Origin: Parabacteroides bouchesdurhonensis
Lineage (GTDB): Bacteria; Bacteroidota; Bacteroidia; Bacteroidales; Tannerellaceae
Direction of reading: 5' to 3'
DNA: 64,000 nucleotides
NCBI RefSeq assembly: GCF_900186615.1
Contig: NZ_LT896588.1
Location: forward strand, 2,535,215-2,599,214
Shown piece by piece: positions 53,480 to 63,264 of this stretch. The notes beneath the pieces are model-generated. The model was given only the letters and a program-made list of their open reading frames with translations. It was not told the origin of the DNA and made no database searches. Every line of letters begins with the position of its first letter. Position 1 is the stretch's first letter. The position numbers and the translations under genes were made by a program.

Positions 53480-54406
53480 TTATACGAGTTTTTGAAAAGC
53501 TTGTAAACTAAGCATCTCTTTAGGCACTGATTTCTTGATACTTTCTATTAAAATACCGGCGATGGTATGCCGGATAAAATCTTTGCGTGTGACCCATACT
53601 ATTTCTCTGGTAGGTTTAGGGATGGCAAACGGGCGAATCAATTCTTTCTGTTCATTGCTGAGCTGGTAGGTGGCCAGTTGAGGAATGAATGTGATACCGT
53701 TTCCGCTTTCAACCATGCGCATAAAAGTTTCCAGGCTTCCCAAACGGTAAGAGGCTTGATGTAGTTTTACTTTTTCCATTTGGCAAAAACGCATCAGCTG
53801 GTCGCGGAAGCAATGTCCTTCATCCAACAGCCAAAGGCGTTCATCACTGATGTCAGATGTACGTATCAGTTCTTTTTTGAAAATAGGCTCACTCTTCGCT
53901 ACGTAACCGAAAAATTCCTCATAATATAATATATCGCCTTGCAGTTGTGCTTCTACAGGCTGGTTTGCGATTATTGCGGCATCTATTTCTCCGTTTTGCA
54001 AAGCGGCCATTGTAGGAGCGGTTTTCATCTCCAGAATACGAATATCCATATCCGGATGTTTTTCCGTTATCTGTTGAAAAAAACGGGGAAGCAGATAAGG
54101 CGCGATTGTAGGCAACACTGCCAGGCGAAAAGTTCCTTTTAGAGTCTGTTCTTCTTCGTTTACAATGTCTTTTATTAAAGAAGCCTGATATAATACATTA
54201 CGGGCTTGTTCTATTACTTTGCGCCCGGCGGGTGTAGGACGTACGGGTTGGAGATTACGGTCGAATAATTTGATGCCAAGTTCATCTTCCAGCTTTTGTA
54301 TCATCATACTTAAAGTGGGTTGTGTTACGCGGCAATGTTCAGCAGCTTTGGCAAAATGACGATAAGTATCGACAGCCAGTATGTATTCAAGTTGTTGTAT
54401 ATTCAT
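53480..54406 (-). CDS. oxyR: OxyR-type LysR hydrogen peroxide sensor
   Basis: A 308-residue LysR protein. The N-terminal winged HTH (LEYILAVDTYRHFAKAAEHCRVTQPTLSMMIQKLEDELGIKLFDR) is followed by a substrate domain. The motif GHCFRDQLMRFC gives both redox cysteines, matching Cys199 and Cys208 of E. coli OxyR. It is divergent from dps, whose promoter carries an OxyR-type tetrad site. It activates peroxide defence when oxidised. Confidence 0.95.
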   Translation of the reverse strand: MNIQQLEYILAVDTYRHFAKAAEHCRVTQPTLSMMIQKLEDELGIKLFDRNLQPVRPTPAGRKVIEQARNVLYQASLIKDIVNEEEQTLKGTFRLAVLPTIAPYLLPRFFQQITEKHPDMDIRILEMKTAPTMAALQNGEIDAAIIANQPVEAQLQGDILYYEEFFGYVAKSEPIFKKELIRTSDISDERLWLLDEGHCFRDQLMRFCQMEKVKLHQASYRLGSLETFMRMVESGNGITFIPQLATYQLSNEQKELIRPFAIPKPTREIVWVTRKDFIRHTIAGILIESIKKSVPKEMLSLQAFQKLV

Positions 54407-54509
54407 AAATGTTTATCATATATTGAATAATAAAGCCTAATTGTACAAAGATAAAAATAATCCCTGATATATTGACATGCTCTTTCTGAAAACAACTTGC
54501 CATACTTTG

Positions 54510-54545
54510 ATAAAGTGTGTCTATAGTGATATAGAAATTATCTGT
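54510..54545. promoter_or_regulatory. OxyR-type operator
   Basis: The words ATAA (54510-54513), CTAT (54521-54524), ATAG (54531-54534) and CTGT (54542-54545) are spaced by 7, 6 and 7 bases. This is nearly the ATAG-N7-CTAT-N7-ATAG-N7-CTAT tetrad bound by OxyR. It directly abuts the dps -33 box, as for an activator. Confidence 0.75.
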
Positions 54546-54576
54546 TTGACAACGGTTTATTCGTGTCGTATATTTG
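54545..54576 (+). promoter_or_regulatory. Promoter of dps
   Basis: TTTG (54545-54548) and TATATTTG (54569-54576) are separated by 20 bases, close to the -33/-7 consensus. Confidence 0.7.
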
Positions 54577-54622
54577 CAATACAAGAAAACGGAATATATA
54601 ACAATTAAAAAAAAGTAATAGT

Positions 54623-55114
54623 ATGAAAACATTAGATTTTATCCATTTAAACGAATCAGCAGCAAATAACGTAGTATCAGCTTTACAGCAACTTTTGGCA
54701 GACTACCAGGTATTCTATACAAATCTTCGTGGTTTCCATTGGAATATCAAAGGACATGGTTTCTTTGTTCTTCATAGTAAATTTGAAGAATTATATGATG
54801 ATGCGGCAGAAAAAGTTGATGAACTGGCAGAGCGTATCTTAATGTTAGGAGGAACACCTGTAAATAAATTCAGTGAATATTTGAAGGTTGCGAGAGTCAA
54901 AGAAGTTTCGGACGTTTCATGCGGAGATGACGCATTGAAAAATATTCTGGATACGTATAGCCAGTTTATTGCGGAAGAACGTAAGTTGCTTTCTCTTGCT
55001 TCGGAAGCAGGCGATGAAGCTACAGTTGCTTTGATGAGCGACTATTTGAAGGAACAAGAAAAGTTGGTTTGGATGTTAGTAGCATATTCTTCTTGCGATT
55101 GCAAGAAATCTTAA
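54623..55114 (+). CDS. dps: Dps ferritin-like DNA protection protein
   Basis: A 163-residue protein. VSALQQLLADYQVFYTNLRGFHWNIKGHGFFVLHSKFEELYDDAAEKVDELAERI contains the Dps ferroxidase residues (H, D and E of the W-N-x-x-G / H-x-x-F-x-x-L-Y-D motif), with W-N-I-K-G-x-x-F. It forms 12-mer shells that store iron and shield DNA from peroxide. The divergent oxyR and its site point to OxyR control. Confidence 0.96.
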   Translation: MKTLDFIHLNESAANNVVSALQQLLADYQVFYTNLRGFHWNIKGHGFFVLHSKFEELYDDAAEKVDELAERILMLGGTPVNKFSEYLKVARVKEVSDVSCGDDALKNILDTYSQFIAEERKLLSLASEAGDEATVALMSDYLKEQEKLVWMLVAYSSCDCKKS

Positions 55115-55149
55115 GTTTATTGGTTACACTATTCATTGTGTAGAGAAAG

Positions 55150-55187
55150 GGCTGTTTAACAATAAAAAAGTTATTCAGCCTTTTTTA
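55150..55187 (+). terminator. Terminator of dps
   Basis: GGCTGTTTAAC (from 55150) pairs with GTTATTCAGCC (to 55180) and is followed by TTTTTT. Confidence 0.8.
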
Positions 55188-55224
55188 TATAGAGTTAAAA
55201 TATGTATACATCTTTGTTTTTATG

Positions 55225-55260
55225 AAACCATAAAGAATTTACTTCGATATGGTTTTTTTA
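55225..55260 (+). terminator. Second hairpin with T run, no gene assigned
   Basis: AAACCATA (55225-55232) pairs with TATGGTTT (55248-55255) and runs into T's. It may end a short transcript or be a second dps terminator. From 55261 to 55443 I see no gene or structure. Confidence 0.5.
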
Positions 55261-55443
55261 TTCTCCTTGATTTAAAAAGTCTGAGCTTACCTGTTTCTTT
55301 TGTATTTTCAAAATAACTTTCGGTTTTAGGATGAGAATTCCAGTAATGATATAGATTAACTTATTCATATATCATGTTTTACTTGACAGAATTAACGCCA
55401 TAAAATGAGGTATTTACATATATATATCTTTCATAAAAATTTT

Positions 55444-55451
55444 TATATTTG
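55444..55451 (+). promoter_or_regulatory. -7 promoter box of the large surface protein gene
   Basis: TATATTTG, about 84 bp before the start codon, matches TAnnTTTG. Confidence 0.5.
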
Positions 55452-55534
55452 TAACATTGGTATCTGTAGAGAATGAACTTTTAATTGTGCTAATCTTAAA
55501 AAAATAGTTTGTTTGGGACAAACTGGGCTATTGT

Positions 55535-58500
55535 ATGAAGAAATACAAACTAATTTCGCTTTTTGAAGCGTATTCTAAGAGTAGAATAAGATGGAGGTAT
55601 ATAAACATTCGTTGGCTTTCTTTCAATTTACGGTTGTTATTTGAAGCCAAAGGTTGTGCATGGCCGGTTTATAAGCGGATTGAATCCTTGTTGATGTTTA
55701 TTTTATGTTCTTCTTTTATTTTTACTCAGAACTGTTTTTCTTTGGATATTGCATTTACGACAAAAGCAATATTTGAAAGAAATATAATAGAAACCAATTT
55801 ATTTCCAGCTTTAGATGTTCCGGAGCCTCTTTCTCTGAACGAATTATCACAATCTCATAAAATACATTTTATTAAATCTTCTCGAATATCAGTAATACAA
55901 CAGATTGGAGAAGTAACTTACGATTCAACAAAAGTTGAGTCGGGAGATAGTTATTTGTTTAAATTAGATTATAGTTCTATTGCCGGCATTACAAGTGATA
56001 AGGTTATAATGCAAGGAGAGGGGAGTGAAACAGAGTTATATCCTGATGCTAATGGCGTATACACATTGTCACAAGTAAATAATGATATTATAATAAAGAT
56101 AGCTTTAACTCCATCTATTGTCGTAACCACAGAAGAGTCTGAGTTTGGAGTTTTATCAATTACCCGCCAAAGTGATAAGTTAAAAATACCGGATGGAACG
56201 AATAAGAATAGTATAACTGTATATGATAATGAATTTATTCGGTTGGATACAGTTTCTTTTCCCGGCTATTATTGCGATGCTGTTTTTATGCAATCAAAAG
56301 AATCATCAGATATTCCGGTAAAAGATAAAGTAGGGAAAGATAACGGAATTCAGGTGAAGGAGGATGTATGTTATAAAGCTGAATTTAAACCTTGCTCTTA
56401 TCCTGTAATATTGCAGGTAAACGATCCGGATATGGGGCAATTGACTGTAAAGAACAATAAGGATGCAGAAACGTATACATTGCCTCTCGGGTCTGCGAAT
56501 TTTCAAAAAGCAGTGGAATATAGTGCAGATAAGACATTTTCGATAACCGTTGCTAATAATCCGGGATATGGGATAAAATCGGTCAAAATTTATGATGCCG
56601 ATGGAGTTTCTAATCCTAAAGACTTAACTTCCGCTGTTGATAGGGTAGCGGATATACGGGTAGGTGGTCTGGTCATCGATGTCGTTTTTGAACCGGTTCA
56701 ATATACGGTGTACTGGAATTGCAGTAACGGTGACTTGAAAGTTACCCCGGGAACGGAAATAAACATCGATGGTGGTGGCAAGAAAATAGAAACTGCTTAC
56801 GGAGAGGTGATCACGATACAGCCTTTGGCCAATGTGGGATATGAATACAAGCCTAATTCATTAAAAGTACAACTTGGCGATGGAAGTCAGCAGGCTGTGC
56901 CTGATGGTACCAAGCAATGGACCGTATTAGAGAATGTTATCCTTTCCGCACAATTTTCTCGTTTGAGACCTTTGGTTACGATTGAAATTGATCAGCCGAC
57001 TGGTGCTACTAATGGGGTGAACACCACTCCGGTGTTAGGAGCGGATCAGCGGGTAAGCTATGGTTCTTCACTGACTTTAGAGCCTGCGGCTAAAACGGGT
57101 TATCATTGTTCTGAGATTTGGGTGGATGGAGTGAAACAGGTTGGTAATAGTTCTGTAGGCTTGCCGTCGATAGAACAGGATGTGACTGTCAAATTTGTGT
57201 TTGTCCCGGATGAATTTCAAATTACTTATGTGAATACTACTCCTTCTTTTGGAACATTGCTGGTGGAAAGACAACAAAACGGAGAAACAGGCTGGACATC
57301 TTATACTGGTAGTCCGGGGAAGGCGAATTATTTGGATAAAATCAAAGTCACTGCTACTCCCACCAATGAACACTGTTTGCTGGACGTATTGACTTTGACT
57401 TCTACTTCTGCCGGACAAACGAATATTGTTTCAGGGACGGAACAGGAGGTGAAAGAGGCTTTAACCGTGAATGCTTCTTTTAAGCCAAAAGAATATCCGG
57501 TTACCTTAAACAAAATTGGGACAGAGAGAACGAGTGGAAAAATTCTTTTAAAGGATATAGCAACGGGAAGTGTGCTTATTGAATTGGATAGAGCGGAGGA
57601 AACCTCAACAGCTTATATTCCATATGGTACGGAAATCCTGATCGAATGGGAGTGTGACCGGAGTTATGGAATGAAATCCCTGGATAAGATTACAACAGGG
57701 ACGGAATCGGTATTAGCTTCCCGTGCGTTTACCGTGGAAGGTCAAACGGAGATCCAGGCTGAAATTTATCAGTCGACGAAAACCTATTCCGTAAAATGGG
57801 AGATCGTTCAACCTAACGGCAGTATCGGGAATGATTTAAACGTTTATGAAACGACGGAAGGAGATATCGCTCAAGGAGATACCCGGGTGGAAGGTTCTTT
57901 GTTAACAATTAAAACGGAAACGGCAGCGAGCGATACTTTAATATCCTTAACAGACCAAAATGGAAATGCATTGTCTTCTCCATACAGCTTAAATCAAGAT
58001 TTGGAAATTACAGCGACCTTCGTCAGAAAGTGTACAGTACGGATTGTTTCGCCGACAGGGGCAACTGTGGTGGTAAGTAAAGACGGGGTGAATCTTCCGG
58101 ACGGTGCTATTGTTCCGACAGGCTCTGTCTTACAAAGTGTAATTACTGCAAATAATAGCTCTATAGGATGTAAATCGCTTACGATAAATAGTGTACCGCA
58201 GTGGACAGGGACGATTACCACCACCTCTCCGCCTCCCTCTACTTCCGGGAATATTAGCTATGTCATCTCGACTGCACATAGCGGCGGAGAAATTTGGTTT
58301 GGTGGAACAGTGGATACCTATTATAGTGTGAAATATACCGCCGCAAATTTTGGTTCGTTTGCCGTGAAGGTTGAAGCCGATGGTATTACGGAAGAGCTTG
58401 TTCCGGATCAAGAATATTGGTATCCCGGTGCTGGTGCGAATTTGATGTTGGAAGCTAGGGAAACCGTTGCCGGTTATGTGTTTAATGCAGACAGGAAGAT

Positions 58501-60241
58501 TGTAAATAAAGCTGTTATACCTAATGAGGATATTAATTTGCTAGAGAACAACGAGGGATATTCATGGTCTGAGCCGTTGAATAAAGATATGGATTTGGCG
58601 ACTGCCTTTGAAGTAGATCGTTACGAGGTCGCTTTGAATGTGGTATTACCTTCCGGAAAGACATTGGCGGAAGTCGGTAGTATGACTTTAACTGGGGGGA
58701 CTTCGTCTTTGTATGATAGAGGAAATACGAAAGTGAATTATAATGGGGTTTTGACTTTGAATGTTACTTCTCAGGCCGGATATGCTGTTCGTATCAAGGA
58801 GGGAGATATCATAAAACAGTCTGGCTTTTCAGGGACATATGTGTATAGTACACTCCCGGCGAGGGCAAACATAGCATTGGAGGTGGAATATATTCCGCGG
58901 TATCAGGTAAATTATGGGACGGACATTGCAAATGGTGAACGGGTGTATGCGGGTGAAATATTAAAGGCTTATTCCGCTGTACCGCCGGAAACAGGGAAAG
59001 AATGTAAGGAGGTAGCGGTAAAAGATGCGATATCGGGAAATACTTATGGTTCATCTACAACCCCTCTTGCTAATGGTACGATTGAATATGAATTTCCGAT
59101 GCCAGGGGCGGATGTCAAGGTAGAAGCCCGATTTGACTGGGTTAATTATGACCTTTCTTTAAACGATCCTGGTAATGCTGCTGTTTTGAAGGTGGTAAAA
59201 ATTGTGGGAGGAATAGAAATTCCTGTTACCGCAGGGACGGATGTATTGTCTTACGGGGATAATCTGAAAGTTATCATTACTATGCCGTCAGTAGGTGGAT
59301 CATCGGATACCTGGTATGAAGTAAGTTCTTTTTCTGCTGTTATGGGAGGAAATAATGTACCTGTTCTTTCTTCTGTATCGGGTCTGGATTACGAATATAC
59401 ATTTAATATACCTGTTTCTGGCGATGTTGATATTACCTCGGTGGTTGTACGAAAGATGCGGGATTTGATTGCCAGGGTAACTCCGGCAAACTCAGGTCCT
59501 ACTATAAAAGTTCAGGTTGAGGATGAAATACCTGTGGAATATGATTCTTATCAGTCCATTCGAGTACCAGTGGGAGTGTCGGTTGAAGCATGGGCACAGC
59601 CGGCCATAGGACATGAATTGACTTCTTTTCCCGGAGTAGGAGAAAGAAATACGCATGTATCAAAAACGGTTTCTTTGGTGGATGATTTGTATTTGTCGGC
59701 AGTATTCTCCCTTAAACCGTGTACGTTAATCGTAGTACAGCCGGATAATGGGATAATCCGCGTAGAAGTATTCAATCAGGGTCGTTGGGATCCTCTTGAT
59801 ATATCTTCTCTTCGATTCTTAAATTACGGTACACAAGTTAAAGTCCATGTAATTGCAAACTCGGATTATGAAGTAACGAGGGTAACGGCAAATAATATAG
59901 ATATAGCAAACGGGGGAAGTTTGATAATGGAAGAAGATGTTACAATTGCGGCCGAATGTAAAAGAATGACCCCTCCGGTTTCAAATGAGCGCATTTTAAA
60001 TCAGAATGTTATATCATTTAATAATAACAAGGTTGAAATAAATACTATAGAATCTTTTATTCAAATAAGTCTTTTTATAATAACACCTGATGGGAGAGTT
60101 ATTTATAGTAATAGAGATTACAAGAATGATCTTGACGTTCAATGTATACCCAAAGGTGTTTTCTACTATGTTGTCGAAGGAATAACAACAAACAAAATGA
60201 AAAAGACGATTGCAAAAGGTGCCAGTGTCATCTGGTGGTAA
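55535..60241 (+). CDS. Giant repeat-built surface protein
   Basis: A 1568-residue protein. An unusual N-terminal 50 residues (basic, aromatic) precede a hydrophobic segment IESLLMFILCSSFIFTQNCFS, a possible late signal or anchor. From about residue 150 to 1480 it is a string of roughly 70- to 100-residue beta modules sharing a Y-x-V-x-x-...-G-x-x-V and ...GY-x-x-...-D-x-x-V-x-A-x-F pattern (for example PNNEH-type and ITATFV, VDVTVKFVF endings), like InlB B-repeat/bacterial-repeat domains. The last 75 residues (VEINTIESFIQISLFIITPDGRVIYSNRDY and onward) resemble a type IX secretion A-type sorting domain. It is probably an adhesin; no catalytic domain is seen. Confidence 0.65.
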   Translation: MKKYKLISLFEAYSKSRIRWRYINIRWLSFNLRLLFEAKGCAWPVYKRIESLLMFILCSSFIFTQNCFSLDIAFTTKAIFERNIIETNLFPALDVPEPLSLNELSQSHKIHFIKSSRISVIQQIGEVTYDSTKVESGDSYLFKLDYSSIAGITSDKVIMQGEGSETELYPDANGVYTLSQVNNDIIIKIALTPSIVVTTEESEFGVLSITRQSDKLKIPDGTNKNSITVYDNEFIRLDTVSFPGYYCDAVFMQSKESSDIPVKDKVGKDNGIQVKEDVCYKAEFKPCSYPVILQVNDPDMGQLTVKNNKDAETYTLPLGSANFQKAVEYSADKTFSITVANNPGYGIKSVKIYDADGVSNPKDLTSAVDRVADIRVGGLVIDVVFEPVQYTVYWNCSNGDLKVTPGTEINIDGGGKKIETAYGEVITIQPLANVGYEYKPNSLKVQLGDGSQQAVPDGTKQWTVLENVILSAQFSRLRPLVTIEIDQPTGATNGVNTTPVLGADQRVSYGSSLTLEPAAKTGYHCSEIWVDGVKQVGNSSVGLPSIEQDVTVKFVFVPDEFQITYVNTTPSFGTLLVERQQNGETGWTSYTGSPGKANYLDKIKVTATPTNEHCLLDVLTLTSTSAGQTNIVSGTEQEVKEALTVNASFKPKEYPVTLNKIGTERTSGKILLKDIATGSVLIELDRAEETSTAYIPYGTEILIEWECDRSYGMKSLDKITTGTESVLASRAFTVEGQTEIQAEIYQSTKTYSVKWEIVQPNGSIGNDLNVYETTEGDIAQGDTRVEGSLLTIKTETAASDTLISLTDQNGNALSSPYSLNQDLEITATFVRKCTVRIVSPTGATVVVSKDGVNLPDGAIVPTGSVLQSVITANNSSIGCKSLTINSVPQWTGTITTTSPPPSTSGNISYVISTAHSGGEIWFGGTVDTYYSVKYTAANFGSFAVKVEADGITEELVPDQEYWYPGAGANLMLEARETVAGYVFNADRKIVNKAVIPNEDINLLENNEGYSWSEPLNKDMDLATAFEVDRYEVALNVVLPSGKTLAEVGSMTLTGGTSSLYDRGNTKVNYNGVLTLNVTSQAGYAVRIKEGDIIKQSGFSGTYVYSTLPARANIALEVEYIPRYQVNYGTDIANGERVYAGEILKAYSAVPPETGKECKEVAVKDAISGNTYGSSTTPLANGTIEYEFPMPGADVKVEARFDWVNYDLSLNDPGNAAVLKVVKIVGGIEIPVTAGTDVLSYGDNLKVIITMPSVGGSSDTWYEVSSFSAVMGGNNVPVLSSVSGLDYEYTFNIPVSGDVDITSVVVRKMRDLIARVTPANSGPTIKVQVEDEIPVEYDSYQSIRVPVGVSVEAWAQPAIGHELTSFPGVGERNTHVSKTVSLVDDLYLSAVFSLKPCTLIVVQPDNGIIRVEVFNQGRWDPLDISSLRFLNYGTQVKVHVIANSDYEVTRVTANNIDIANGGSLIMEEDVTIAAECKRMTPPVSNERILNQNVISFNNNKVEINTIESFIQISLFIITPDGRVIYSNRDYKNDLDVQCIPKGVFYYVVEGITTNKMKKTIAKGASVIWW

Positions 60242-60256
60242 GATATTGTTTGGGCG

Positions 60257-60289
60257 TTTGAACTATTTTTAAGGAAATGATTACATTTG
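60257..60289 (+). promoter_or_regulatory. Promoter of the agmatine operon
   Basis: TTTG (60257-60260) and TACATTTG (60282-60289) are separated by 21 bases, about 50 bp before the first gene. Confidence 0.6.
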
Positions 60290-60341
60290 CAAGAGTTTAT
60301 GTATGCATTGCATGATGGAATTGTAACTGAAAAAGAAATAA

Positions 60342-61370
60342 ATGGAAACGAAAATAATAGTACCGGCAGAATGGCATTGTCAAAGCGCCGTGCAACTTAC
60401 CTGGCCGCATCAAGGCACTGATTGGGCTCCTGTGTTGGATGAAGTAATACCCTGTTTTGTTTCAATCGCAAAGGAGATTATAAAGAGGGAAAAACTGTTG
60501 GTTGTTTGTCCGGACGAGGCTTCTGTCCGTAGTCAATTAGGCAATGTGGATTATAGCCGGATTGTTTTTCGTGAAATGGAAACCAATGATACATGGGCTC
60601 GAGACCATGGCGGCATTTCTATCTTTGATGATGGAAAACCAATCGTCTATGATTTTGTATTCAATGGTTGGGGAATGAAATTTGCAGCCGGTCTGGATAA
60701 TCTGATTACCAGAAAGCTATTTCATGCCGAAACCTTTGCAGAGGAAGTTGTCCCGGTAAATATGCAACCAATTGTATTGGAAGGAGGAAGTATAGAATCC
60801 GATGGGGAAGGAACTTTACTGACTACGGTGGAGTGTCTTTCTTCCGTCAACCGGAACGAATATTTAAGCCGGGAACAACTTGAGTACCATTTAAAAGAAA
60901 TTTTTGGCCTTGACCGCATCCTTTGGATTGAAAGTGGTTATTTGGCAGGAGATGATACAGACAGCCATGTCGATACATTAGCCCGTTTCTGCGCTCCGGA
61001 CACAATTGCGTATGTGCAGTGTACCGATGAAAAAGATGAACATTTTGATGAATTGCAGGAAATGGAATATGAGTTAAAGTCTTTTACCCAAAAGAATGGT
61101 GCACCTTATAAACTGATTCCGTTACCAATGGCAGATAAAGTGGAGTGGGAAGGAGAACGTTTGCCGGCAACGTATGCCAACTTTTTGATTATTAACGGTG
61201 CCGTACTTGTCCCTTTCTATAATTCTCCCAAAGATGAAGTAGCTAAAGCTGCATTACAAAACGCTTTTCCTGATCGCGAAATTGTTGGCATTAATTGCTT
61301 GCCGTTAATCAAACAACACGGATCACTTCATTGTGTAACGATGCAATACCCGGAAGGATTTATTAAATAA
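60342..61370 (+). CDS. aguA: Agmatine deiminase
   Basis: A 342-residue cytoplasmic enzyme of the PPAD family that converts agmatine to N-carbamoylputrescine. The pattern is visible in METNDTWARDHGGISIFDDG, VLEGGSIESDGEGTLLTT, ESGYLAGDDTDSHVDTLARF and the catalytic cysteine in HGSLHCVTMQYPEG near the end. It is followed after 25 bp by an N-carbamoylputrescine amidase, the next step to putrescine. Confidence 0.95.
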   Translation: METKIIVPAEWHCQSAVQLTWPHQGTDWAPVLDEVIPCFVSIAKEIIKREKLLVVCPDEASVRSQLGNVDYSRIVFREMETNDTWARDHGGISIFDDGKPIVYDFVFNGWGMKFAAGLDNLITRKLFHAETFAEEVVPVNMQPIVLEGGSIESDGEGTLLTTVECLSSVNRNEYLSREQLEYHLKEIFGLDRILWIESGYLAGDDTDSHVDTLARFCAPDTIAYVQCTDEKDEHFDELQEMEYELKSFTQKNGAPYKLIPLPMADKVEWEGERLPATYANFLIINGAVLVPFYNSPKDEVAKAALQNAFPDREIVGINCLPLIKQHGSLHCVTMQYPEGFIK

Positions 61371-61395
61371 TTGGAGTTTAAAGTGTAGATAAAGA

Positions 61396-62271
61396 ATGAA
61401 AGTAGGATTAATTCAACAGTCGAACGGCAGTGATATAGCTGCAAACATCGAGAAGTTACAGCAGAATATTCGCAAGGGTGCTATGCAAGGTGCGGAACTG
61501 GTAGTATTGCAGGAATTGCACAACGGCCTGTATTTTTGCCAAACGGAAAATACGGAGTTATTTAATCAGGCAGAAACGATTCCCGGACCTTCAACGGAAA
61601 CCTTCGGCGCTTTGGCTAAAGAATTAGGCATTGTTCTGGTCTTATCTCTCTTTGAAAAACGAGCTCCCGGACTTTATCATAATACAGCGGTTGTTTTGGA
61701 GAAGGATGGCTCTATTGCCGGAAAATATAGGAAAATGCATATTCCCGATGATCCTGCTTATTATGAGAAGTTCTATTTTACGCCGGGCGACTTGGGCTTT
61801 GAACCTATTTCTACATCCGTAGGAATGTTGGGCGTGCTGGTTTGTTGGGATCAATGGTATCCCGAAGCTGCCCGGTTGATGGCTATGCGTGGAGCGGAAG
61901 TCCTTATTTATCCTACGGCCATAGGCTGGGAAAGCAGTGATACGGATGATGAAAAGAAACGCCAGTTGGATGCTTGGGTTACGGTTCAGCGAGGGCATGC
62001 CGTTGCTAATGGCTTGCCGGTTGTTACGGTCAATCGTACAGGATATGAACCCGATCCTTCGGGGCAGACAAAAGGTATTCAGTTTTGGGGGAATAGTTTC
62101 GTTGCCGGTCCGCAGGGAGAATTGCTTACCGTATTTACGAATGACAGGGAAGAAGTACGCATTGTGGATATAGACAAGTCCCGTAGCGAGAATGTACGGT
62201 GCTGGTGGCCTTTCTTCCGGGATCGCCGGATAGATGCTTTTGGTGGGCTGACCGAACGTTTTCTTTTATAG
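61396..62271 (+). CDS. aguB: N-carbamoylputrescine amidase
   Basis: A 291-residue nitrilase-family enzyme. Glu in VVLQELHNGLYF, Lys in YRKMHIPDDPAYYEKFYF and Cys in VLVCWDQWYPEAARLMA form the triad. Its match to plant and bacterial N-carbamoylputrescine amidases, and its position after agmatine deiminase, support hydrolysis of N-carbamoylputrescine to putrescine. Confidence 0.95.
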   Translation: MKVGLIQQSNGSDIAANIEKLQQNIRKGAMQGAELVVLQELHNGLYFCQTENTELFNQAETIPGPSTETFGALAKELGIVLVLSLFEKRAPGLYHNTAVVLEKDGSIAGKYRKMHIPDDPAYYEKFYFTPGDLGFEPISTSVGMLGVLVCWDQWYPEAARLMAMRGAEVLIYPTAIGWESSDTDDEKKRQLDAWVTVQRGHAVANGLPVVTVNRTGYEPDPSGQTKGIQFWGNSFVAGPQGELLTVFTNDREEVRIVDIDKSRSENVRCWWPFFRDRRIDAFGGLTERFLL

Positions 62272-62277
62272 GTTTTT

Positions 62278-63264
62278 ATGAATTTATATACGAAACAGGA
62301 AGCTGTTTCCCGGATGAACCATTTGGGAACATTGGGAGAGCCTTTTGTATTTATAATAGATTATAAGCAACAACAGGTTTACGTGGAGAAACAACAACAG
62401 GTTAATCCCGGAGACTTGTTGTACGATTTGAATGGCTTTTCAAATAGCCCGGATAAAGAAATGAAACCTTTATCTCACCCTATTGTGTGGCATCCTCATC
62501 CGATGTCTTTTCCCGCTTATTCAAATTCATTTTGTATTGTTAAACGGAATATTCATGTTGGTAATTCTTATTTGGTTAACCTGACTTGTGAAACACCGGT
62601 AGAAACAAATCTTTCACTGGAAGAGATCTTTTATCATTCCGTCGCCAAATATAAACTTTTGTGGAAAGAACGTTTCGTCGTTTTTTCTCCTGAAATATTT
62701 ATACGGATTAAAAACAATACCATTTGTTCGTATCCGATGAAAGGAACTATAGATGCAACCTTGCCAAACGCACGGACGCGTATATTGGACGACAGCAAGG
62801 AAACGGCAGAACATGCTACAATTGTAGATTTGATACGGAATGATTTGAGTACGGCAGCCCGGAAAGTATCTGTCCCCCGCTTTCGATATATTGATGAGCT
62901 GCAGACAAATAACGGATGCTTGCTGCAAGTAAGTTCGGAAGTAACCGGCTTGTTGCCGGAAGATTGGCATAGCCGGATAGGCGATATTCTGTTTAATCTG
63001 TTACCTGCCGGTTCTATTACCGGTGCGCCTAAGAAAAAGACCATGCAGATTATAGAAGAAGCCGAAACGTACGAACGTGGTTTCTATACAGGAGTGATGG
63101 GCTATTTTGACGGCTCAAGTCTGGATAGCGCGGTGATGATCCGTTTTCTGGAACAACGGGATAATTCTATGTTCTTTAAAAGCGGAGGAGGCATTACCGC
63201 CCAAAGTGATTTGCAGAAAGAATATGATGAAATGAAACAGAAAGTATATGTACCCATTTATTGA
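62278..63264 (+). CDS. pabB: Aminodeoxychorismate synthase component I
   Basis: A 328-residue chorismate-binding enzyme. Its C-terminal signature GSITGAPKKKTMQIIEEAE and FYTGVMGYFDGSSLDSAVMIR is the family catalytic core. It makes 4-amino-4-deoxychorismate for folate. It is shorter than the usual 450 residues, so the N-terminal half is reduced. It follows aguB by 6 bp and overlaps the lyase-like gene by 17 bp. Confidence 0.88.
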   Translation: MNLYTKQEAVSRMNHLGTLGEPFVFIIDYKQQQVYVEKQQQVNPGDLLYDLNGFSNSPDKEMKPLSHPIVWHPHPMSFPAYSNSFCIVKRNIHVGNSYLVNLTCETPVETNLSLEEIFYHSVAKYKLLWKERFVVFSPEIFIRIKNNTICSYPMKGTIDATLPNARTRILDDSKETAEHATIVDLIRNDLSTAARKVSVPRFRYIDELQTNNGCLLQVSSEVTGLLPEDWHSRIGDILFNLLPAGSITGAPKKKTMQIIEEAETYERGFYTGVMGYFDGSSLDSAVMIRFLEQRDNSMFFKSGGGITAQSDLQKEYDEMKQKVYVPIY

